Source: an uncultured Gammaproteobacteria bacterium
Lineage (GTDB): Bacteria > Pseudomonadota > Gammaproteobacteria > Arenicellales > JAANXG01
Reading direction: 5' to 3'
Assembly: GCA_945787105.1 (NCBI GenBank)
Contig: CALZGZ010000225.1
Location: 1-51,350 of the forward strand
DNA length: 51,350 nt
Shown here: positions 43,201 through 51,276 of the stretch, piece by piece
Layout of the letters: every line of letters starts with the position of its first letter
Position numbering within the stretch: position 1 is the stretch's first letter
Program-made: the position numbers and the translations under genes
The notes under the pieces: generated by a model
Databases searched by the model: none
The model's input: the letters and a program-made list of their open reading frames with translations, nothing else
Told to the model about the DNA's origin: nothing

Positions 43201-45593
43201 TACTCGAACTGGGCCCGGTCCGATCCTGGCCTACCGTGGTCAGAAATTTTTCCGACGGCCTGGATTCGGGCGACTTTTCGCTGACGGCAATACCGCCCGT
43301 GGGTGCGGAAAATCTGCGTCAGTTTTGTATTCGACAGGCAGGTGCGGCCGCCGAGGGCAGTGCTTTACCGGCCACCTATCGCTCCCGATTCAATGCCCTG
43401 TGGGATGCGGCGGCCTACTCGTCCTTTACCACCGACTTCAATCCGAGGCTCGACAGCAAGGGTCCGCGTAATCGCCGCGCCCGGGAAGTATTCAAGGCGT
43501 TGTATGCCGATGCGGCTGTCAGGGTGGGTTATGATTCGGATACGCCGTCAGGTTTCCGTCAATTGTGCGACACGTTGATGGGGCCGGAGGGAACCAATAT
43601 TATCGCCTCACCACGGCTGCAACGGCTGCGCACCCAGCTAAATCCTCCACCGGTTACCGCTTCGGGCACCGGTGATGCCGCCTATACCGGTTTGATTGGC
43701 CTGGTTTTGCCGGCTGCCCAGGCCCTGGACAGCGCGGACCGGCGCTACATTACCAGAAGTCATAGCTGGCGGCTGGCGGTGGACGCCAAGGTAGCAGGAA
43801 CTTCGGATGCCGTGACCGATGCTTTACGCGCCGATCTGTGGACCGTCGTGACCACCAGCCGGGCGCCCGCGGTACCGACCGCTACGCCTTCGCCGGCGCC
43901 TGTGACATCCGCCACTTCGGTGCCGGCGCCGACTCTGAGCCCGTCGCAGCGTTCTTGGATATCGGGGATCACCATGGTTCCACCGACATCTCCTGTCAAC
44001 GCCGAAAACGCCGAAGAAACGCTGGCCTTTCAGGTGCGCAGCGCCACCCGAAACCCGGGACTGACTGTGCGCAGGCACATGCAGGTCGAACCGGCCAGCT
44101 ACGTCATCAGCGGCCAGAACGACGAAACGCCGTGGCCGCGGGGAAGGCGTTCGCTGCCCCATAGCGCGGAAATCGACCCCGACGGCGGCACTACGGGCAG
44201 TCGAACCTTTACCGCGAGGCTGAACATGCCACCAGTCAGTTCCACGGATTTTCCCGAGGTTACAAGGACGGTCACGGTAAACGATAAGCGGCTCGACTGG
44301 TTTAAAAACGATATCGATATAGGCGCAGACTACAATGATGAAAATGAAGTTGACGCGATACCCTACAGTGGCTCGGTCCGCTATTTCGGTGGCCAGTTGC
44401 CGATAACGGTAAGGCCCAATCTCTCGCGGGCCAACCCGGGAATCGAATTGTTTATGGAAGGAACCATCAAAAAAGGAACCAATACGGTAAAAACCTTCAA
44501 CCGCACACCGTTCGGACGCAGCGACACCCAGCGCGAGCTGGGATTTCATATCGAACGGGAAGCCACGACGCCGCCACCGACGGAAGCGATGGAAATAGAA
44601 GTCAAATTCTATAAATCCAGTGGACCCGCGATCAAGACGGTGACACATCCCTTCACCGTCCAGCCGAGTATCTCGCGCTCGCTGACCGCGGATGCCAATC
44701 TTCTGACCGCCGATACCAATCGGTTAAAGCGGTCTAAAAACTCCGCGGGAAGCCTGCTGTATTATATGACGCACAATTTCCCGCCCGGCTCGCCCGAGTA
44801 TCGGGTCGGCAACGCGGTTGCCAGGGGAGCCATCCAGGTGGAGGCGGTAATTGTGCGCTCGGATTCCGCCTCCTGGCTGGCAATGCATGGAGGCAATCCC
44901 GCGACCCAGGTAGCCTATGCCTGCGGCAACCTGAGTAACCCGCGGGTATTGCGCGGGGCTCCCGGTGCTGCCGGTTGGCGCTGGAGCAGATTTCCCAATC
45001 ATGTATTCTTGAATTTGACGCCACGGGTCAATGCACCCGGTAACAAACGCCCGAACTCTCAGATGGCGAGCCTGCTCGCACACGAAGGCATTCATGCCCT
45101 CGATCGCGTAGAGCCCGGAGACTTTGGACGCTACGCGACCGAGTTTCGGGCTTACTGGGTCGGCGGATTGGGACGCGGCTTGTCGACCGCGCCGGATCCC
45201 ACGATGAGTGGCAGAGGCCCCAAGTCGCCACGGGCTCGGGAAATCTTCGAATTTATTTACAACCATCCGCTGTATTCGAGCTTTACCCGTGATAATTACG
45301 ACAGAAATATTAATCATTTTCGCGAACGCGTAAACAACATGCTGGTTCCCGATGGCATCAACCTGGTGTTGTCGACAAAACTGCAAGCATTGCGCAGCGA
45401 AATCGAAAGCTATAGCGGACCGGCGACTTTTTTCACCAAGCGCGTGGCTATTCTGACGAGATACGCAGCCTGTTCCCCCGACGAGAAACTTGAGGTCAGA
45501 AATAACAGGGCCTGGCGGGACCTGGTCGAGCAAATATTCACCCTGACGGCGCATCGAGTCATAATTAAAATCGATCTCAAAATTCATATTTAG
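40272..45593 (+). CDS. DUF4157 eCIS cargo 2: acidic CxxC region, four 69-residue repeats, HEGIH zinc-peptidase candidate
   Basis: A 1773-aa protein. Residues about 20-500 are extremely acidic and Gly/Ser/Gln-rich, with QEKC..CEGE and QEKC..CETE repeats (CxxC) as known in other DUF4157 proteins. Residues about 525-600 form DUF4157 with HEVTH (593-597). Residues about 660-950 are four 69-residue repeats marked by W-P-I/L-x-L-R-V-x-R-E-M-K. A Pro/Thr-rich linker (about 1200-1230) follows. HEGIH lies at 1604-1608 with a Glu at 1624 (TEFRAYW), a plausible zinc-binding site. Two diverged copies of a 65-residue segment flank it (about 1064-1120 and 1649-1713). It is six bases after cargo 1. It is probably cleaved or unfolded during loading, which is inference. 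Confidence 0.8.
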   Translation: MHALKPIDKKKKKPESSGKVSAGHYTTGKKSAAIGASALNRKTVTLGAAVQTKVTVGKAGDQYEREADSVADKVSSGQSAGTVSRIPAGGLGAQRADEEPAQAKFVQKESEEGEESSSQMSEDLQEKCDGCEGEDTAQAKSEPGESEAKNDIATEADEAVPAKGDNRANEVSVQTKTDQTEQTESKTENGPAAQADEEVQEKCASCETEEQDQLKQRSEEGDQESDSVQAKSEQPDSVVPDNAQTDVVQRDAEDMNQEEESGDDREEAIATEDDPDSPDCDEGPTDSSEDESEESGSESGEDQTGGGTEAGGGTGAEDCGAEESGSSDEEPEGGPSTDPNAEQSCGGDEGGAEEQGESEGESGTEGGEQGIPEINPDAGPACSDEVAEPEDTSGEITQEDVAASESGGGGSGEGSSGAEAGGGQQADCQLAEEQPTADAGAEESAGTAQLMDDEPASVQAESEESESSADEGEAQTSAASVSSRSGGSEQSDCSAAESEATAQMKASAESRQADRSDIAAAAIRNRGAGEALQPVLKSKLENSLQADLGSVRVHSDGQAQLANRGLRAKAFTHKNHIWLGAGHSQSDEKLMAHEVTHTVQQGAVQQAPEMAAERCENDQDRQDAQTAPDSNKPDSAEKQDQAPDAESVQLSPLSEELERIWIDEGKGPFFARLRRLNVSDADVNSFVGTSLGGDDLWLARNILAYGAEANWPIHLRVQREMKNWADSGGKAAVFNILRRANGSQADNLQLQLTLFTEFATRPDDFWLSTNLLAYGRESEWPIHLRVQREMKGWADSGGKAAVFNILRQTGGGEAGNISLRDTLNRLFLARPDDHWLSTNLMLHGRESEWPIHLRVEREMKGWADTGGKAAVFEILRAANGAESVNLQLNLTLNGLFLTQPNDHWLSLTLMIYGPEASWPLEITLEWKLRSGDKPGFYAELDMLAASRAGDATLRGAFNSFVASALITWAEAFRAAAILELGPVRSWPTVVRNFSDGLDSGDFSLTAIPPVGAENLRQFCIRQAGAAAEGSALPATYRSRFNALWDAAAYSSFTTDFNPRLDSKGPRNRRAREVFKALYADAAVRVGYDSDTPSGFRQLCDTLMGPEGTNIIASPRLQRLRTQLNPPPVTASGTGDAAYTGLIGLVLPAAQALDSADRRYITRSHSWRLAVDAKVAGTSDAVTDALRADLWTVVTTSRAPAVPTATPSPAPVTSATSVPAPTLSPSQRSWISGITMVPPTSPVNAENAEETLAFQVRSATRNPGLTVRRHMQVEPASYVISGQNDETPWPRGRRSLPHSAEIDPDGGTTGSRTFTARLNMPPVSSTDFPEVTRTVTVNDKRLDWFKNDIDIGADYNDENEVDAIPYSGSVRYFGGQLPITVRPNLSRANPGIELFMEGTIKKGTNTVKTFNRTPFGRSDTQRELGFHIEREATTPPPTEAMEIEVKFYKSSGPAIKTVTHPFTVQPSISRSLTADANLLTADTNRLKRSKNSAGSLLYYMTHNFPPGSPEYRVGNAVARGAIQVEAVIVRSDSASWLAMHGGNPATQVAYACGNLSNPRVLRGAPGAAGWRWSRFPNHVFLNLTPRVNAPGNKRPNSQMASLLAHEGIHALDRVEPGDFGRYATEFRAYWVGGLGRGLSTAPDPTMSGRGPKSPRAREIFEFIYNHPLYSSFTRDNYDRNINHFRERVNNMLVPDGINLVLSTKLQALRSEIESYSGPATFFTKRVAILTRYAACSPDEKLEVRNNRAWRDLVEQIFTLTAHRVIIKIDLKIHI
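42270..43110 (+). repeat. Four tandem 207-bp coding repeats (69 aa each)
   Basis: The TGG codon of the conserved WPIHLRV-type motif recurs at 42402, 42609, 42816 and 43023, an exact 207-base period. Repeats 2 and 3 are closest; the fourth is diverged (WPLEITL). Within a unit, GGKAAVFNILR and a preceding ARPDDxWLSTN motif are also conserved. Confidence 0.9.
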
Positions 45594-45644
45594 GATCATG
45601 GTATGCAGAATGCTGCGAATAAATATTTTCGAATGGAGGTAACC

Positions 45645-46139
45645 ATGATAAACAAGCCGTTGCCTGCGTCGCTTCAGAGATATATTGCCGTGGATGAATC
45701 GGTGGCTTTCGATGTGTTCGCCGATGCGGAGCCCGTGGATGTTTATTCGGATGAAAGTATTCTGTTGTTCGTACAGGAAACGCCGGATGTAACCATCCGC
45801 GTCAGTGCGGGTGAGACACTGTCGCTAAAAGGCTGGCGGGAGGATGCAAAACTTCATCGAGATGTGAAATTCGAGGACGAGCAGCCGGTGGTGCTGTCGG
45901 AACTACCTGGCAAACGCCAGGCGGTGTCTTACACGCGGCTCGGGGCCGAAGGATTTTATGCCGGGGACGACGGTAAGCTCGATGTGTTTGGTTCCGAGAC
46001 TGTTCGTCTGTGGGACGTCTGCCAGGAAGTACGTTTTGGAGAAAAAAACGTTTTGCAAAACTGGATCGTGCACGAGTCGAAGCGTGAGGAATATTTGCAG
46101 CTTGAGTCTCAGTTCTTTAATTCGCTGAGACTGGTTTGA
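45645..46139 (+). CDS. Unknown protein following the cargo genes
   Basis: A 164-aa protein; ATG 45645 has a GGAGGT site, so it is preferred to the in-frame ATG at 45603, which has no such site. The sequence is strand-rich with a Trp/Gly core (DESILLFVQETPDVTIRVSAGETLSLKGWRED) and is acidic overall, with no signal peptide or membrane segment. I do not recognise a family. It is the first of three genes after the two cargo genes, 52 bases after cargo 2. Position and acidity are compatible with an immunity or chaperone protein for a cargo, but nothing in the sequence proves it. Confidence 0.6.
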   Translation: MINKPLPASLQRYIAVDESVAFDVFADAEPVDVYSDESILLFVQETPDVTIRVSAGETLSLKGWREDAKLHRDVKFEDEQPVVLSELPGKRQAVSYTRLGAEGFYAGDDGKLDVFGSETVRLWDVCQEVRFGEKNVLQNWIVHESKREEYLQLESQFFNSLRLV

Positions 46140-46221
46140 ACGAGATACTGATGTCAGTATCCAGTCCCCTTTCAATTGGGGATGCAGTTAAAAATTTATT
46201 AGAACTTTAAAGGAGATAGCT

Positions 46222-46800
46222 ATGAGATCACTGGGAAAAATTTTCGCTTTTACTGTAGTGATTGCACTGGTCGGCGCGGTATTTTATTTCATATACCAGG
46301 GGGCACTGGTCACCTGGCAGTTTGTCGATGTGCTGGAACCCGCCACCAAGGTTGTGCTACTTACTTCAGCCATTACCGCCGTGGTGGTAGCGTTTATCAT
46401 CGTTTACGGCCTGCGCTCTTCCGCTGCAATAAACCAGAAAGCAGCGCTGTCCGAACGGCGATACGAGTTGTACGTCAATATGATCGCCAGTCTTCGTGGG
46501 CTACTCGATGAAAATGGTTCTCCGACTCAGAAGAACGAGCTAAGCGATTTCCTGAAAGCCTGCAATGCGGAATTCCTGATGCTTGCGAGCGGTTCTACTG
46601 TAAAGGCGTATCTGGCCTTGCAACAAGTGATGGATGCCGAAGACAGGCGTTTGCCCTTGAATTGTCTGGAGGTAATGTGGAAAAAGATGCGCAAGGATCT
46701 AGGCGTTGACGACAATTTCGAGATATTCAATCCCGAAGAACTAACAGGCTTGTTGCCCGACGCCACGAGCCTCAAACTGCATCGGCATGCAGAGGCCTGA
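46222..46800 (+). CDS. Two-helix membrane protein with cytoplasmic helical domain
   Basis: A 192-aa protein with an AAGGAG site ahead of ATG 46222. Two membrane helices are clear: residues about 7-29 (IFAFTVVIALVGAVFYFIYQG) and about 42-64 (VVLLTSAITAVVVAFIIVYGL). The rest (about 75-192) is a helical domain with SERRYELYVNMIASLRGLL, which recalls small inner-membrane proteins with a cytoplasmic coiled-coil. No family is recognised. It is probably in the same transcript as its neighbours; the gap to the upstream gene is 82 bases and to the glycosyltransferase gene six. It could be a membrane-bound immunity or release factor. Confidence 0.65.
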   Translation: MRSLGKIFAFTVVIALVGAVFYFIYQGALVTWQFVDVLEPATKVVLLTSAITAVVVAFIIVYGLRSSAAINQKAALSERRYELYVNMIASLRGLLDENGSPTQKNELSDFLKACNAEFLMLASGSTVKAYLALQQVMDAEDRRLPLNCLEVMWKKMRKDLGVDDNFEIFNPEELTGLLPDATSLKLHRHAEA

Positions 46801-46806
46801 GAGTAA

Positions 46807-49134
46807 ATGACGTCGGTAGAAAGTGCCTGCATGTTGACGCTGGGAATATATAGCGATGGTGAGCATGAAGCCCTGTTGGCTTCTGTAAAGGAATTGCGAA
46901 ATTTTGCCGATGATATCGAGATAATTTTGCTCGGCAGCCAGGCGCTCCCGGACTCCAGTCGTTTTCAGGTTTTGGCCGAGTTGCCGCAATTGCTGATTGG
47001 CCAAAACGATGGAGCTCCGGCAGCATTCAATCGACTCGCCGGATATCGCGAACAGGGCGATATCCTGTTCCTCGAGGCCGGAACTATTCTGGTAGATGAA
47101 TGCCTGGCACGATTACGACAGGCCATCGCCGCTAGTGTCGGGGCGGCACTGGCGGGACCGAGTACCAATCGTGTATGGAACGAACAGTGCCTAGCGGAAG
47201 CGCCGCATCCGGGAGCATCGACTTCGAGACTCAACGTCTTTGCCAGGACTCTCGAAAAACGCTATGGCGATGCGAACGTATCTTTGGCCCCGCTGTATTC
47301 ACTGTCCGATTTCTGCCTACTGGTAAAACGAGAGGTGATCGAGACTATTGGGGGAGCGGACGAGTCCTACGCCAAGGGGCCGTGCTGGGAAATGGATTAC
47401 AATATTCGCGCTGCCCGCTCTGGATTCGAGGGTGCCTGGGTCAAGGCTGCCTATGCCCACCGGCGTTCGGAATCCAGAATCCGAGCCCGCAATGAAGCAG
47501 CTCTGTTTCAGCGCAACAAGCAACTTTACCAGAGAAAATTCTGTGCGCGACAACAACATGGCGGTCACGCTGTTTTCCGTAATCATTGTCGCGGGGATAG
47601 CTGCCCCAATTTCGCCCATCCTCGTCCGCATGACCAACATGGGCCGTTGCCCGTTGATAAAACGATAGCTGTGCCACAATCCGCAGATTCACCTCTGATC
47701 TCCTGTATTATGCCGACACGTAACCGGCAGAAATTTGTTGGCAGCGCAATCGCTAACTTTCTGGCACAAGATTACTTGTACAAGGAACTGATTGTCGTCG
47801 ATGACGGTGATGAAGCGGTGCGGGACCTGGTGTCCGATCATCCGCAAGTTCGCTATTTCCGGTTAGAGGGAACTCATTCCACAGGTTACAAGCGGAATTT
47901 CGCCAACAAACAGGCCATTGGACAGTTGATTGCCCACTGGGATGACGACGACTGTTATCCCCGCTGGCGTCTATCGACCCAACAACGCGTTTTCGAAAAT
48001 TCCCGAGTGCAACTCGCTGGAACCAGCTGTTTATATTTTGTGGATCTACAGAAAGACGATATCTGGCTGTATAGCTATCTCGGTACAGCAGGCACCTGGG
48101 TCTCGGGTAATTCCATGATGTATCGCAAGGATTTCTGGCAGCGGCACCGGTTCGAGAATATTCGTATAGGCGAAGATTCACGTTTTTGTCTGCGCGCCAA
48201 TGGATCAATTCACGATATGAAAGATCCGATGCTGGGTATTGCTACTATTCACGACGGCAATACCTCCAAGCGCCAAACCGCCAGCCGTGCCTGGCGCAAG
48301 GTAGATTCAGATGCGGTTCGAATTCAGCTGGATCAGCATTTTGCTCGGGAAGTAAATGCCTCTGAAAAGGTTTCAGTCAGCAAGCCTCTCGTCTCCTGCA
48401 TTATGCCTACCTATAATCGCCGGGCTTTTATCCCAATGGCGCTGGATAATTTTTTAAGCCAGGATTATCCGGTGAAGGAATTGATAGTCGTCGATGACGG
48501 CACGGAAAATGTCGCCGACCTTTTTGAAGACTTGGACCAGGTAAAGTACATACGCATTCCCCGAAAAATTTCGATCGGCGAAAAACGCAATATTGCTGTC
48601 GAAGCAGCGGCTGGTGAATATATCGCTCACTGGGATGACGACGACTGGTATGCAGCTGACAGATTGTCACACCAGATGCAACCTCTATTGGATAATAGAT
48701 GTGATATTAACGGCCTGGAAAATACTGTCCTGCTAACTCTGGACCGGCTGGAATTCTGGGGCACTAACGAGAAGCTGCGCAAGCGCATGTTTGTCGGTGA
48801 TGTGATTGGTGGAACGCTAGTTTACCGCAGGACATTCTGGACCAAAGGCGCTCGCTACCCTTTGACTAACCTGGCAGAAGACGCCGCATTCCTAAAAGAT
48901 GTGCTGGCAATGAATGGTCGTTTAATGAATTTGGAGAACAACAATAGGTTTATTTATGTTCGACATAAAACTAATACCTGGGAATTTAAAATTGGAGAAT
49001 TCATCGATCGAAACGGGTGGTTTCGAATCGAGTCACCAGAGTTGCATCATGTTCTTCAAAAATACAGGAAGCTAATGGCTGACGGGAATCAGCGTACTAT
49101 GATTGAATCAAATGGATCAGTTCATGTTCCTTGA
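46807..49134 (+). CDS. Three-domain GT2 glycosyltransferase
   Basis: A 775-aa protein with three GT-A-like units. The first (about 10-240) is diverged: it keeps GGADESYAKGPCWEMDYNIRAARSG but the expected D-x-D site reads LFLEAGT. A Cys/His-rich linker (about 248-285, FRNHCRGDSCPNFAH) follows. The second (about 295-520: LISCIMPTRNR, KELIVVDDGDE, IAHWDDDDCYPRWRL) and third (about 526-740: LVSCIMPTYNR, KELIVVDDGTE, IAHWDDDDWYAADRL) are typical family 2 glycosyltransferases with intact metal-binding acids. It could glycosylate a particle protein, the cargo or a surface polymer. It is six bases after the membrane-protein gene and ends the + strand block. Confidence 0.88.
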   Translation: MTSVESACMLTLGIYSDGEHEALLASVKELRNFADDIEIILLGSQALPDSSRFQVLAELPQLLIGQNDGAPAAFNRLAGYREQGDILFLEAGTILVDECLARLRQAIAASVGAALAGPSTNRVWNEQCLAEAPHPGASTSRLNVFARTLEKRYGDANVSLAPLYSLSDFCLLVKREVIETIGGADESYAKGPCWEMDYNIRAARSGFEGAWVKAAYAHRRSESRIRARNEAALFQRNKQLYQRKFCARQQHGGHAVFRNHCRGDSCPNFAHPRPHDQHGPLPVDKTIAVPQSADSPLISCIMPTRNRQKFVGSAIANFLAQDYLYKELIVVDDGDEAVRDLVSDHPQVRYFRLEGTHSTGYKRNFANKQAIGQLIAHWDDDDCYPRWRLSTQQRVFENSRVQLAGTSCLYFVDLQKDDIWLYSYLGTAGTWVSGNSMMYRKDFWQRHRFENIRIGEDSRFCLRANGSIHDMKDPMLGIATIHDGNTSKRQTASRAWRKVDSDAVRIQLDQHFAREVNASEKVSVSKPLVSCIMPTYNRRAFIPMALDNFLSQDYPVKELIVVDDGTENVADLFEDLDQVKYIRIPRKISIGEKRNIAVEAAAGEYIAHWDDDDWYAADRLSHQMQPLLDNRCDINGLENTVLLTLDRLEFWGTNEKLRKRMFVGDVIGGTLVYRRTFWTKGARYPLTNLAEDAAFLKDVLAMNGRLMNLENNNRFIYVRHKTNTWEFKIGEFIDRNGWFRIESPELHHVLQKYRKLMADGNQRTMIESNGSVHVP

Positions 49135-49561
49135 ATATTGATCCCGCCGGTCATCCAGACGATTTTGATTTTAGGGAAAGCGAAAATAAATTGGTGCATT
49201 GAATCTCCGTAGTGGACTATTCGCTGAAAATTCACTGTTAATAACTTACGGACAGCAAAACACTAGGTCTAACTATATGATATTTATATTGTTGAATTGC
49301 ATCCAAATTTGACCTTGAATTTGCATCGGATATTGACCCGGATTGCTTCGCTAAATCATTACTGTACCAGTGCTCCAATCAGATAAGGTGGGTCAAAGCA
49401 TAGTGCAAAAATAGCTCCAATTTGGGGTGCTGGGGACATCCCCGCCAGAATTCGCACAGCACGCTGTAACCCGCGGCTGCCGGGGCCTCCAGAGGTGCAT
49501 TGGTTTTCCTAAGTGGGCTGGATTGACTATTTATTGCACATATTAGGCTACTATTAGCCAT
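49135..49561. other. Gene-poor region with mobile-element remnant border
   Basis: About 430 bases after the operon's last gene. I see no supported gene, RNA gene or convincing terminator. A minus-strand frame (49379-49573) is short and unsupported. A GGGGA/TCCCC-type stem is at 49431-49443. It is probably decayed sequence between the operon and the transposase remnants. Confidence 0.45.
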
Positions 49562-49860
49562 TTGGGGTCCCAAATTAGCGAAAGCAGCAAGCGCCTCTCC
49601 ATTTTACTTGATTCTGAGATTAATGATTTTTATAGCCCTCCCAAGCTAACGCCTGAGCAAAGACGTCTTTACTTTTCGCTGAATGATGTAGAGCTAGAGA
49701 TGTTTCGCACATTAAAAGACCGCTACAGCAGCGTCTATTTTGTGCTGTTACTGGGCTATTTCAAAATCAAACCCGTTGTTCTCAATTTTTTTTTCGCAAG
49801 TGAGGGACGACTTCAGATTCGTTGCGTCGGAATATTATCCTAGGGAATCTCTGATTTATT
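49562..49860 (+). pseudogene. Frameshifted N-terminal fragment of a Tn3-family transposase (DUF4158)
   Basis: Residues from the TTG at 49562 have the pattern of the DUF4158 N-terminal domain of Tn3-family transposases: RLSILLDSEINDFYSPPKLTPEQRRLYFSLND, then SSVYFVLLLGYFKIKPVVLNFFF. At a run of nine T (49786-49794) the frame is lost; one base over, the continuation VRDDFRFVASEYYPRE keeps the family pattern until TAA at 49858-49860. No catalytic DDE domain is left. It is a dead transposase fragment, the frameshift lying in a homopolymer. Confidence 0.75.
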
Positions 49861-49897
49861 AATCATTTCGTTCATAATACAATTTATCGAATCACAC

Positions 49898-50230
49898 GTG
49901 CTAGAGGATAATGGAATACGCCAAAAGACCCTTGCCGATGAAGGCTTCGAACGTTTTCGCAAACCCACTCGTCGAGATCAGTTTCTCGCTGAAATGGAAG
50001 CCGTAATCGCCTGGTCAGAGCTGTGCAACGTCATCAAGCCATTTTATCCCCAATCCAAAGGGGCTGGTCGTCCGCCGGTCGGGCTAGAACGGATGCTGCG
50101 CATTCATTTTTTACAACATTGGTTTAACCTCTCCGACCCTGCGGCTGAAGAAGCGCTGTATGACTCACGCGCCATGCGCCGCAGTAGAAAACTGTTGGGG
50201 CGCCCTATGCTTGACTTAAGCACCATGGAT
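49898..50230 (+). pseudogene. N-terminal remnant of an IS5-family transposase
   Basis: The frame from 49898 carries the IS5-type N-terminus: IRQKTLADEGFERFRKPTRRDQFLAEMEAVIAWSELCNVIKPFYP, RPPVGLERMLRIHFLQHWFNLSDPAAEEALYDSRAMRR. The initiator of the family lies where an ATA (Ile) is now, so the native start may be lost. Homology fades after about 50182-50230, and the frame then runs into unrelated sequence and the start of the next gene. The DDE catalytic domain is absent. With the Tn3 fragment 40 bases upstream it marks a rearranged mobile-element junction. Confidence 0.8.
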
Positions 50231-50258
50231 AGATGCTCGCACACAGGGAGAGAAGCAC

Positions 50259-50498
50259 ATGCAAGACTTCATCAGCACAACAGCTAGCCTCACCACCTCA
50301 GTTGATATCATAGATGCGATTACCTACATTGCACCCGACGAGGAAGAAGCGGTGAGGATTTGGGACGAGTCCACCCGTCAAGAAGTAATCGCAATTTGGC
50401 TGCTCGTGATGCGAGATGGCGAAATTTCCAGCGATAATTGTTTCTGGGGTGCGTTAGGCACATGTTGGGGCGATGAAATAGAGGCTATTGATAATTAA
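50259..50498 (+). CDS. Small acidic protein of unknown function
   Basis: A 79-aa acidic protein with a GGAGAG-type site ahead of ATG 50259. It is rich in Ile, Glu and Asp (IIDAITYIAPDEEEAVRIWDES) with a central helix containing TRQEVIAIWLLVMRDG and ends in Trp/Gly/Asp residues. I do not recognise a family. It is just behind the IS5 remnant, overlapping its out-of-frame end by 29 bases, so it may be native to the target island or carried in by it. It is co-directional with the remnants and convergent with the RES gene. Confidence 0.5.
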   Translation: MQDFISTTASLTTSVDIIDAITYIAPDEEEAVRIWDESTRQEVIAIWLLVMRDGEISSDNCFWGALGTCWGDEIEAIDN

Positions 50499-50574
50499 CT
50501 CTCATCGGGAGCACTATATACAATTTACGAAATAATTGGGGAATGCTAGCGGCATGCCATAGTGCACAGGGACA

Positions 50575-51276
50575 TTATATCCGCAGCATCACTTCACCCG
50601 ATTTTCTCTCAATTAAAACCTGTGCCGCCTCCGTTCGGTAGGTCAGATAACATAGTTGTCGTGGACTGGTTAATACGTGCGAATTAAAGACAGCATAATT
50701 TAATCCTTTACAACGTGCAGAGCGGCTAATCAAACCAGGATGACCATCGTGATTCATTCGTGCACCTATCTGATGAGTAAGGTGATAACTGCTTGAATCG
50801 ATCAGCACCGGGAACTCATCAATTTTTGAAATAAAGTCGAGTAGGGCGACATCACAGCGTACTAAATAAACTTTCCGTTCAATTACGACACCGTCGATAT
50901 TCTGCCAATCGACATCCTCAAGAAAACCCCTGCGCCAATGATGGACGGTCTCATAGATGCTTGTTACCAGTGAATCTGCGCCATACCAAACACCGAAAGA
51001 GCCATCACAATACCGTGTCATCGACCAATGCTCGAAGGGATATTTGATGGCTTCATTGTAGGCTGCTTCTTCAAATGGCCGATCAATCACCGGCTGATCC
51101 GAAAGATAGGTGTGGGGTTTTGTGGCCATCTCAAGATCGGTCGCTGCCTGCCATCCTTCTGGGGTGTCGGTCAGGTCGTCGTAAAGATTCTGGGACTCCC
51201 ACAGTGACACGATGTTGCGGTGCATGTCATCATGAAAATCAGTAATCGTCAGCCCATTAAATAAGTCTTCGATCAT
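50575..51276 (-). CDS. RES-domain toxin (NAD-degrading family)
   Basis: A 233-aa protein with the RES-domain pattern: TRYCDGSFGVWYGADSLVTSIYET with R88 and E109, and SRSARCKGLNYAVFN with S186, which are the Arg, Glu and Ser that name the family. The N-terminal 80 residues are helical and acidic. RES proteins studied in toxin-antitoxin pairs consume cellular NAD and are held in check by an Xre/MbcA-type antitoxin. The ATG at 51276 overlaps the TGA of an upstream minus-strand frame (ATGA), so a coupled partner gene is expected there. The catalytic trio appears intact. Confidence 0.82.
   Translation of the reverse strand: MIEDLFNGLTITDFHDDMHRNIVSLWESQNLYDDLTDTPEGWQAATDLEMATKPHTYLSDQPVIDRPFEEAAYNEAIKYPFEHWSMTRYCDGSFGVWYGADSLVTSIYETVHHWRRGFLEDVDWQNIDGVVIERKVYLVRCDVALLDFISKIDEFPVLIDSSSYHLTHQIGARMNHDGHPGLISRSARCKGLNYAVFNSHVLTSPRQLCYLTYRTEAAQVLIERKSGEVMLRI

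Noticed and set aside
49379..49573. Minus-strand 64-codon frame before the Tn3 remnant
   Set aside because: No family match or ribosome site; probably decayed sequence.
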